Below are positions 1 to 5,308 of a stretch of 22,960 nt of DNA, piece by piece; position 1 is the stretch's first letter; every line of letters begins with the position of its first letter. Under the pieces are notes generated by a model, which was given only the letters and a program-made list of their open reading frames with translations, had not been told where the DNA came from and searched no databases. The DNA comes from Nitrospirota bacterium (lineage in GTDB: Bacteria; Nitrospirota; Nitrospiria; Nitrospirales; Nitrospiraceae): NCBI GenBank assembly GCA_004296865.1, contig SCVQ01000430.1, positions 1-22,960 of the forward strand, written 5' to 3'. Both the position numbers and the translations under genes were made by a program.

Positions 1-468
1 GGAACTATCTCCCCCATACATGACTTGGACTATTGCCCACGCAAAGACAAGAATGCCGACCATAATGAACTTGAAGTCTATTCTGCTTATGGCCGAGTAC
101 CAGGTCTTCATACCATCAAAAAGGTCTCCCATTTTGTCCCGCGCCGTTAGTATGCTTGGCTCATCACCTTCGACATCAAAGGAAAGCGAAGGACTATATG
201 ATTCGCCGTGCATGTAAAGAGTGGCAGAAGCACCGGGGTACTCCTTTGAATGGGCGCGGAAAGTTAAGGCGCGAATGCTGCGTGAACGAGCGTTTTCATA
301 AGCAAGTAAATCGTCGCAGGTAGCAAAGGTCCGTTCAATATGATCCGTGCAAGACGCGACGACCTTGGTGGGGCCAATTAGGTCTGACAATGTAGTCCAT
401 ATGCGACGAATATGCTCAGGGCGTACAATGAAAGCATGTTCCAGTTCAATTTTGGCGTGGGCCTGCAT
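1..468 (-). CDS. Hypothetical membrane protein, N-terminal 156 residues (cut by left edge)
   Basis: This minus-strand frame stays open from an ATG at 468 to the window edge. An in-frame TAA lies three codons upstream, so this is the first possible ATG. Residues 1-130 are a soluble, mixed-charge stretch with no motif I recognise. Residues 133-151 (FKFIMVGILVFAWAIVQVM) form one clear transmembrane segment, and the rest of the protein lies outside the window. A weak AAGGA sits about 12 bases upstream of the ATG. The sequence is visibly AT-richer than the metabolic genes that follow, which suggests a recently acquired gene. It is transcribed in the same direction as the nearby hicAB pair but separated from it by an inverted repeat. 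Coding status is supported by the long open frame and the plausible membrane segment. The function is unknown. Confidence 0.65.
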   Translation of the reverse strand, partial: MQAHAKIELEHAFIVRPEHIRRIWTTLSDLIGPTKVVASCTDHIERTFATCDDLLAYENARSRSIRALTFRAHSKEYPGASATLYMHGESYSPSLSFDVEGDEPSILTARDKMGDLFDGMKTWYSAISRIDFKFIMVGILVFAWAIVQVMYGGDSS

Positions 469-617
469 GCAGTCTTACATTCCTTGCGTATTAAAACCTT
501 TGGCTGCGCGAGAAGCGTAGGGGCTTTTCCTGGTCTTGTCAACAACATGTAGGCTCAATGTTGCTGAGCGAAGCGCCGCTCTCTTTTCCCTCATGGCCGA
601 TACATCTGCGGACAGGC

Positions 618-696
618 AGCCGTGCTGTCCTAGACTGCGCGCATCGAGCGAGCACATCTTCATTGCGCGCTCTGCGAGCAAAGGGACAGCGCGGCT
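618..696. repeat. Imperfect inverted repeat directly after hicB
   Basis: The arms 618-630 and 684-696 pair at 12 of 13 positions (AGCCGTGCTGTCC against GGACAGCGCGGCT). The 53-base interior has further GC-rich self-complementarity (GAGCG near 645 with CGCTC near 669). The element ends one base before the hicB stop codon. It lies inside the 469-696 stretch, which otherwise holds only short open frames that do not look like proteins. It could end hicAB transcription or be a dispersed repeat, but there is no T-run. Confidence 0.5.
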
Positions 697-909
697 TTAA
701 GAAACGGAAACGTATTCGGCAGATGAGTGGGATTCCGGGATTGGCAGGTTATCTTCTTGTAACCCGCGGACATGCAGTTGAATGGCTTCATGCATATTCT
801 TCTCCGCATCTTCGCGGGTCGCTCCGGTCGCTACGCAGCCGGGCAAGTCCGGCGAATAGGCTGAATAATTGCCCTCTGCCTTTTCAATGACGATCAGGAA
901 ACGGCGCAT
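697..909 (-). CDS. hicB: HicB-family antitoxin
   Basis: The 70-residue product matches the HicB fold. It has an N-terminal strand (FLIVIEKAEGNYSAYSPDLPG), the family signature DLPGCVATGATREDAEKN, and a helix (HEAIQLHVRGLQEDN) followed by P-I-P. It is a short form with only the partial RNase-H-like domain and no separate DNA-binding domain. In this family the protein binds and blocks the HicA mRNA interferase, and the complex usually represses its own operon. The ATG lies one base after the hicA stop. A strong AGGAGG-like site within the 3' end of hicA decides the start. The toxin-first order is typical of hicAB. Identity is fairly certain; that it neutralises the neighbouring HicA is inferred from the pairing. 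Confidence 0.88.
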   Translation of the reverse strand: MRRFLIVIEKAEGNYSAYSPDLPGCVATGATREDAEKNMHEAIQLHVRGLQEDNLPIPESHSSAEYVSVS

Positions 910-910
910 G

Positions 911-1117
911 CTATTTCCCCTCCTTGATCCGGGCTTGCTTGAGGATGCTGTTCAGCGTGCCGGGTGCCAGATCATCGCCTGGGTGTCCGGCAATCGTGAC
1001 TCTTCCAGGTTTTGTCTGGTGCTTATTCTGGTGCTTATATTGCCGATGGCTTCCTTTTGTTACAACTAGAAACCAGCCATCCGCTTCAATGAGCCTTATG
1101 ATATCACGTATTTTCAT
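911..1117 (-). CDS. hicA: HicA-family mRNA interferase toxin
   Basis: The 68-residue product has the HicA double-stranded-RNA-binding-like fold. It shows the N-terminal helix (MKIRDIIRLIEADGW), the conserved GSHRQY with the catalytic-type His24, the strand GRVTIAGHPG, and the C-terminal GTLNSILKQA helix. Family members cleave translated mRNA and are held inactive by HicB, which is encoded one base downstream. The protein carries a four-residue insertion (KHQN before KHQT) caused by an exact 12-bp tandem duplication at 1015-1038, just after the catalytic His. Most relatives read KH-P/T-KPG here. Whether the toxin is still active is unknown. No strong ribosome site precedes the ATG; 61 bases upstream lies a dispersed repeat (1179-1279). 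Confidence 0.88.
   Translation of the reverse strand: MKIRDIIRLIEADGWFLVVTKGSHRQYKHQNKHQTKPGRVTIAGHPGDDLAPGTLNSILKQARIKEGK
1015..1038. repeat. Perfect 12-bp tandem duplication inside hicA
   Basis: TCTGGTGCTTAT occurs at 1015-1026 and again, without mismatch, at 1027-1038. It is in frame in hicA and gives KHQN-KHQT. The lack of any divergence between the copies suggests a recent slippage event. Confidence 0.9.
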
Positions 1118-1178
1118 GGCTCGACAGTTTCTATCTTCTTGTTCTTCGCTCTCCCCTCTCGTGGTCGGTGTTTATCAC

Positions 1179-1279
1179 GGGTGGCGTCGAACAGGCGCCC
1201 AGCCGCGCGCAACGAAAGGGGTTCCCCTCGGGGGGATGGGTGGAGTGAGCACGGCTGGGCTGCTCGGCGACAGGACCCG
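1179..1279. repeat. Dispersed intergenic repeat, copy A (~100 bp)
   Basis: This stretch aligns along its whole length with 20345-20442 in the same orientation. The shared core is GGATGGGTGGAG, then AGCACG, CTGGGCTG and TCGGCGACAGGACCCG, with scattered substitutions and small indels. Copy A contains a perfect 9-bp inverted repeat, GCCCAGCCG (1197-1205) with CGGCTGGGC (1252-1260), and a small GGGG-TT-CCCC hairpin. It begins 6 bases after the tenA stop and lies 61 bases before the hicA start. No convincing protein is encoded in it. Confidence 0.85.
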
Positions 1280-1285
1280 TGTCTT

Positions 1286-1954
1286 CTACACCGGCCACTC
1301 CTCCTCCTTCCACGCCATCTCCCAAAACATCCACTCATACCTCGAGCTGACCACGAAGGCCTCTTCCATCCGCCGCTTCTCATCCTTCCCTGCGCTCTCA
1401 GCCCACTGATCCACCTTCTTGCGCATCCAGCGCTGGACCTCGGCAAATTCAGGCGAGGCATAGAGTGTGAGCCAGTCGCGGTAGGGATGGTTCTTGGGCG
1501 GTGGGCCTTTTTTCAGCAAGTGTTGCCCGACGACACAGTAGATCCAGGCGCAGGGGAGGGCGACGACGGTGATCTCGGCGGCGGAACCGGTTGCGGCCAC
1601 GGCCAGCATGTGTCTCGTATAGGCATAGGTGGTCGGGGCCATGGGGACGGAGGTCATCTGCTTGGGCGTCATCTTCCAGTGCTTGCCGTAATTTTCGTGC
1701 AGGCCCCGTTCGACGATGATCGTTTCCTCGACCAACTTCGCGAGCCGAAGAGCCGATTCCGCATCCGGCGCCCTCTGCGCCGCGGCGGCGAAGACTCGGG
1801 CCAGATCGCCCAGAAAGCGCGCGTCCTGCAGTATGTAGTACTTGAACTTGCGTGGCGGCAAGGTGCCTTTGCCCAGCGCGACGACAAAGGGATGGGTGAG
1901 TTGTGCCTCCCAGATGGGCTTGGCGAGTGTGCGCAGGTGCTCGCAAAACGACAT
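1286..1954 (-). CDS. tenA: TenA-family thiaminase II / aminopyrimidine aminohydrolase
   Basis: The 222-residue length and the residues match TenA, the enzyme that salvages the thiamine pyrimidine by hydrolysing aminopyrimidine (or thiamine) in the cytoplasm. Catalytic positions known from B. subtilis TenA fall at the same numbers: Asp44 (YILQDARF), Tyr112 and the nucleophile Cys135 (ALPCAWIYCVVG). The HPYRDW...LYASPEF block is present, and Glu207 in SSRYEWMFW fits the last catalytic acid. The family also includes PqqC-like proteins, but the Cys135 nucleophile favours TenA. AGGAG seven bases before the ATG fixes the start. It lies 64 bases after sthA in the same direction and is followed at once by dispersed repeat copy A. 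No TPP riboswitch was recognised upstream. Confidence 0.88.
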   Translation of the reverse strand: MSFCEHLRTLAKPIWEAQLTHPFVVALGKGTLPPRKFKYYILQDARFLGDLARVFAAAAQRAPDAESALRLAKLVEETIIVERGLHENYGKHWKMTPKQMTSVPMAPTTYAYTRHMLAVAATGSAAEITVVALPCAWIYCVVGQHLLKKGPPPKNHPYRDWLTLYASPEFAEVQRWMRKKVDQWAESAGKDEKRRMEEAFVVSSRYEWMFWEMAWKEEEWPV

Positions 1955-1980
1955 GAATGACTCCTGAAAGCGAAAGAGCA

Positions 1981-2011
1981 GATGGCTGATAACTGACGGC
2001 TGAGAGCTAGC
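1981..2011. repeat. Partial copy of GCTGA-rich intergenic repeat (family 1)
   Basis: The spacer between sthA and tenA holds GGCTGATAACTGACGGCTGA followed by GAGCTAG. It is related to the arms of the large inverted repeat at 11635-11722, which are built from the same GCTGATAGCTGA-type units. Only one arm is evident here. Confidence 0.55.
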
Positions 2012-2018
2012 CCGAGCG

Positions 2019-3512
2019 TTAGAGTTTTCCCATCCGGTTGATCCCGTCCAGGGCTGCGGTGCGGTAACACTCGGCGAGGGTGGGATAGTTGAAGACGTTG
2101 TGGACGAAAAAGTCCACCCGGCCTTCGTAGGTCAGGACCGCCTGGCCGATGTGGATCAGCTCGGTGGCGCCTTCGCCAATGATGTGGACGCCCAGGAGCT
2201 GCATGGTGTCCCGGTGGAAGATGAGCTTGAGCAGCCCTTCGAGGTCGCCGTAGATCTGCCCCCTAGCGATCTCCCGGTACCAGGCCCGCCCGACTTCGTA
2301 GGGCACGCCCTGCTCGGTGAGCTCTTCTTCGTTTTTGCCCACCGTGGAGATTTCCGGGATCGTGTAGATGCCGTAGGGCATGACCTTGGGCAAGGTGGAC
2401 TGCTCCACCTTGAAGGCGTGACAGGCGGCCAGGCGGCCCTGCTCCATGGAGGTGGAGGCCAGGCCGGGAAATCCGATCACGTCGCCGGCGGCATAAATGT
2501 GGGGGATCTCGGTCTGGTAGAACTCGTTGACCTTGAGCTGGCCGAGTGGGTCCGTCGAAAGGCCGATGGCCGGTAGATTCAACGCGTCCGTATTGGCGGT
2601 CCGTCCCATCGCATAGAGCAGCATGTCCGTGACGACGGTCTTGCCGCTCTTGAGGCTGGTGACGGCCCGGTCGCGCTCGTCCAACGTGACGCCGGCGATC
2701 TCCTCGCCCAGCTTGGTCGTGACCCCGTGGGACCGCATCTGGTAGATCAGGGCCTGGACGATCTCTTGATCGACGAAGCGCAGGAGTTCCTTCCGTCGTT
2801 CCAACAGGGTGACTTTGATGCCGAAGGCGGCGAACATCGAGGCATACTCGCAGCCGATGACGCCGCCGCCCACCACGGCCAGGGTCTTGGGCAGTGTCTC
2901 GGTGGCGAGGATCGAATCCGAGTCGCAGACGTGGAGGTCGTCGAAGGGCACGCCGTCCCCGCGGCGCGGACGCGACCCGGTCGCGATCAGGATGCAGGTG
3001 CCTTGCAGGCTGTGCACCTGGCCGTTGCGCTGGAGCACCTGGATGGTGTGGGGATCCACGAAGGAGGCGGTCCCGTGGACGATCTCGACGTCGTTGCGTT
3101 CGAGCTGGTTCGTGATGATCTCGATTTCTTTTTTGATGACGAGGTCCTTCCGCGTCATCAGGTCCCGGAGGGTCAGGCTTTTGTTCAGGGAGTAAGTGAC
3201 GTTGGGGAAGGCGCGGAGCTTGAACCCGTGCAGATAGTAGATCGCGTCCTTGAGCGTCTTGCTGGGCAGCGTGCCGGTGTTGACGGAGGACCCGCCGACT
3301 TCCGGCTCCTTTTCGACGATCACGACCCGCTTGCGGAGCTTGGCGGCCTGGATGGCGGCCTTCTGGCCGGCCGGCCCGCTTCCGATCACGAGCAGGTCAT
3401 AGGCCGGGCGGCTGCTTTTCCCCTGCTGGCCCCCTGTGTTCGTGGAAGGCCTGTCCGTGGAAGGCTTGGCTGGGCTCTTTTTCTTGGCGGACTCTGCCGG
3501 TCGGTCGCTCAT
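2019..3512 (-). CDS. sthA: Soluble NAD(P)+ transhydrogenase (Si-specific), SthA family
   Basis: The 497-residue flavoprotein resembles E. coli SthA over nearly its full length. Such enzymes exchange reducing equivalents between NADPH and NAD+ in the cytoplasm. An FAD-binding GSGPAG motif starts near residue 44, an NAD(P)-binding GGGVIGCEYASMF lies mid-protein, YAAGDVIGFP closes the second FAD contact, and the dimerisation domain ends with VFNYPTLAECYRTAALDGINR. The redox loop reads GGSSVNTGTLPSK: both cysteines of lipoamide-dehydrogenase-type enzymes are replaced (Ser76, Thr81), whereas E. coli SthA keeps the first. This excludes a disulfide reductase. A Lys/Ser/Pro-rich tail of about 37 residues precedes the Rossmann fold. 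The ATG overlaps the tpx stop (ATGA), implying translational coupling, and its own ribosome site is weak. Confidence 0.9.
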   Translation of the reverse strand: MSDRPAESAKKKSPAKPSTDRPSTNTGGQQGKSSRPAYDLLVIGSGPAGQKAAIQAAKLRKRVVIVEKEPEVGGSSVNTGTLPSKTLKDAIYYLHGFKLRAFPNVTYSLNKSLTLRDLMTRKDLVIKKEIEIITNQLERNDVEIVHGTASFVDPHTIQVLQRNGQVHSLQGTCILIATGSRPRRGDGVPFDDLHVCDSDSILATETLPKTLAVVGGGVIGCEYASMFAAFGIKVTLLERRKELLRFVDQEIVQALIYQMRSHGVTTKLGEEIAGVTLDERDRAVTSLKSGKTVVTDMLLYAMGRTANTDALNLPAIGLSTDPLGQLKVNEFYQTEIPHIYAAGDVIGFPGLASTSMEQGRLAACHAFKVEQSTLPKVMPYGIYTIPEISTVGKNEEELTEQGVPYEVGRAWYREIARGQIYGDLEGLLKLIFHRDTMQLLGVHIIGEGATELIHIGQAVLTYEGRVDFFVHNVFNYPTLAECYRTAALDGINRMGKL

Positions 3513-4168
3513 GGTTGCGCCAGCGACCGGGCCGCCTGAAATGCCGCCTCCATGTCCGGCATCTGGGCCAGCTCGGGCGTCACCTGGAGATAGCGGACGA
3601 CGTTGTTCTGGTCCACCACCATGACCGTGCGGGCCAGGAGGTGCGGGTCCTTGACCAGCAGGCCGTAGGACTTGCCGAAGGCCCCGCCACGAAAGTCGGA
3701 CAGAAAGGTGACGTTGTCGATCTTGGCTTTCTTGGCGAAGCGGCTCTGGGCGAAGGGCGTATCGACGCTGACCGTGATCAGCTCCACGCTCTGATCCAAG
3801 CCCTGGTTCTTCTCGCTCAGGTAATGCGTCTGCTGTTCGCAGACCGAGGTGTCCAACGACGGAACGACGCTGATGATCCGCACCTTGCCCTTCGTGTCCG
3901 CGAGGTTGAAGAGGGTGAGGTCTCCTTTGGCCACGGTGACGTTCCGCAAGGGGTCCCCCACCTTGATGCCGAGTCCGGCCAGCGGGAGCGGGTTGCCCTT
4001 GAGGGTCACGGTGTGGCTGTCACCCGCCGTCGCGCTGCTCTTGGCGACCGGGATGTCTTGATACGTGAAGTCGCCGCCGTCGAAGTCGCCCAAGAACGCG
4101 CAGCCGGAGATGCTGATGAGGGCGACGGCGCCGGTGAGGATCGCTCGTAGGGATCGTCGATGTCTCAT
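3509..4168 (-). CDS. tpx: Lipoprotein thiol peroxidase (Tpx-like peroxiredoxin), one-cysteine form
   Basis: The 219-residue product has a lipoprotein signal (RRSLRAILTGAVALISISGC, lipid-anchored Cys23) followed by a complete Tpx domain. LKGNPLPLAGLGIKVGDPL opens the domain, VVPSLDTSVCEQQ holds the peroxidatic Cys110, and DTPFAQSRF is the Tpx signature. Tpx enzymes reduce hydroperoxides. In E. coli Tpx the resolving Cys follows QSRF; here that residue is Ala, and no other Cys exists in the mature protein apart from the lipidated one. It should therefore work as a 1-Cys enzyme recycled by an outside thiol. The ATG at 4168 is chosen because it gives a proper signal peptide and follows AAGGGGG; the frame is open further upstream, but that part does not look coding. 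It overlaps sthA by four bases. Confidence 0.87.
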   Translation of the reverse strand: MRHRRSLRAILTGAVALISISGCAFLGDFDGGDFTYQDIPVAKSSATAGDSHTVTLKGNPLPLAGLGIKVGDPLRNVTVAKGDLTLFNLADTKGKVRIISVVPSLDTSVCEQQTHYLSEKNQGLDQSVELITVSVDTPFAQSRFAKKAKIDNVTFLSDFRGGAFGKSYGLLVKDPHLLARTVMVVDQNNVVRYLQVTPELAQMPDMEAAFQAARSLAQP

Positions 4169-4224
4169 GGGGTTCCCCCTTGCGTTGAAACGGGATCGGG
4201 CCTTCTGCTGTGCCCTTGCGGCAC

Positions 4225-4254
4225 TATATTGGGGCTGGGGTCCCGCCCTGTCAA
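4225..4254 (-). promoter_or_regulatory. Putative sigma70-type promoter for tpx-sthA
   Basis: On the minus strand a perfect TTGACA (4249-4254) is followed after 18 bases by AATATA (4225-4230), or after 20 bases by TATAGT. It lies between the hydrolase stop and the tpx start, leaving a leader of about 50 bases. The -35 is perfect, while the -10 or its spacing is suboptimal. Confidence 0.5.
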
Positions 4255-4275
4255 GGGCGTGGCGCGACGGCCGAT

Positions 4276-5289
4276 TCATTCTAGAAATTGCCGCAGGATG
4301 GGATTGACGGTTTCCGGACGTTCCCACTGAGGCATGTGGCCTGCCTCGGGGATGAGGCGGAACGTCGATCCGGCGATCGTGGCCTGGAGGTCGCGGCCCA
4401 TCTGCGGCGGAAACACTCTGTCTTCGGCTCCCCAGAGAATCAGGGTTGGCCGGCTCACCTCGCCCAGCCGTTTGGCGAACCCGTCTTCCCACAGCGGCAA
4501 GCTCCTGGCGACCGCCATGACCGGGGCGATGAATCCGGATTGTTTGCGGTTCCGGTAGGACCGTTCGATGACCGCCGGGGTCAGGAGCGAGGGATCGTGC
4601 ACGATCTCCTGGAGGACGGACCGGGTGGGGCCGCGTCCGACCAGCCAGTTGCCGAAACGGATCAACCAGACCGGTGCCTGCGTGTCGATCGCGCGTTGTA
4701 TGAGGGGACTGGTCAGTTTCTCGCGGACCTTATCGGGGAGCCCTCCGATCAGGACCAGACGGTCCACTCGATCCGGATGGGTCAGGGTCATGCCGAGGAC
4801 CAGCCCGGCCCCCATGCTGTTGCCGATCAGGGAGGCGCGGTCGATCCCCAAGGCATCCATGAAATTCGTCAAGAAGGTCACGAGCTCGGCAGGGGTATAG
4901 TCCAGATCGGGTTTGTCGGACAGGCTGGAGCCCAGGAGATCCAGGGTGATCAGACGGTGTGCGGACGAGAGCGCGGCCTGTTGGTATTCCCACTGCCACA
5001 TGGAGCCGCCGAAGCCGTGGATCAGGATGACGGGGGAGCCGTTGCCTTGATCCAGGTAGGCAATCCGCTGTGTTCCCACCGCCACGGTCTTGATCGGCAG
5101 GCGCTGGAATGAATCGAACCAGGGGGGCATGTCCGGAGAGGCGGTGCAGCTACTCAGCATCAACGGCAAGATGGCGCAGGCAAGGTAAGCGCGGGCAATG
5201 GGCCAGAGGCGATGGGCAATCGGCAATCGGAAAGGCAAGAAACGATGGAAGCGAGGCTCAAGCCAGGATGTCTCATGCCCATAGCCCAT
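4276..5289 (-). CDS. Alpha/beta hydrolase, predicted lipoprotein
   Basis: This is an alpha/beta-hydrolase fold of up to 337 residues. It has the oxyanion-loop motif HGFGG (residues 91-95), the nucleophile elbow GNSMG (Ser158), Asp290 in WGAEDRVFP and His318 in EAGHMPQWE, so the catalytic triad is complete. The closest familiar classes are carboxylesterases and C-C hydrolases of the MhpC/BphD type; the substrate is unknown. A hydrophobic stretch ending in LSSC (Cys48) looks like a lipobox and would place the enzyme at the membrane surface. The start is uncertain. The ATG at 5289 lies inside an inverted repeat (5201-5307), so residues 1-30 are encoded by repeat sequence. The only later ATG (5160) would leave no signal peptide, and in-frame TTG codons at residues 18 and 22 are alternatives. 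It follows pycB by 19 bases. Confidence 0.8.
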   Translation of the reverse strand: MGYGHETSWLEPRFHRFLPFRLPIAHRLWPIARAYLACAILPLMLSSCTASPDMPPWFDSFQRLPIKTVAVGTQRIAYLDQGNGSPVILIHGFGGSMWQWEYQQAALSSAHRLITLDLLGSSLSDKPDLDYTPAELVTFLTNFMDALGIDRASLIGNSMGAGLVLGMTLTHPDRVDRLVLIGGLPDKVREKLTSPLIQRAIDTQAPVWLIRFGNWLVGRGPTRSVLQEIVHDPSLLTPAVIERSYRNRKQSGFIAPVMAVARSLPLWEDGFAKRLGEVSRPTLILWGAEDRVFPPQMGRDLQATIAGSTFRLIPEAGHMPQWERPETVNPILRQFLE

Positions 5290-5307
5290 TGCCGATCGCC
5301 TCTAGCC
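5201..5307. repeat. Large intergenic inverted repeat (family 2)
   Basis: The left arm 5201-5230 and right arm 5277-5307 are near-complementary, built around GAGGCGAT-(G/C)GGCAAT units with a 46-base loop. The right arm ends two bases from the pycB stop codon. The same unit, in the GAGGCGATAGGCTATGGG version, forms the inverted repeat at 14799-14869. The element overlaps the presumed start of the hydrolase gene. It may end pyc transcription or be a mobile REP-like element. Confidence 0.75.
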
Positions 5308-5308
5308 A

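Noticed and set aside
558..890. A 110-residue plus-strand frame over the inverted repeat and hicB
   Set aside because: It reads through the repeat and antisense to hicB and has no protein-like features.
1114..1461. Minus-strand open frames across repeat copy A
   Set aside because: They are Arg/Pro/Ser-rich translations of noncoding repeat and the out-of-frame tenA end.
1955..2018. TPP riboswitch upstream of tenA
   Set aside because: The spacer is 64 bases, is mostly repeat, and lacks the conserved thi-box sequence.
2019..3512. Dihydrolipoamide dehydrogenase or mercuric reductase
   Set aside because: The redox-active CxxxxC is absent (GGSSVNTGTLPSK) and the rest follows SthA.
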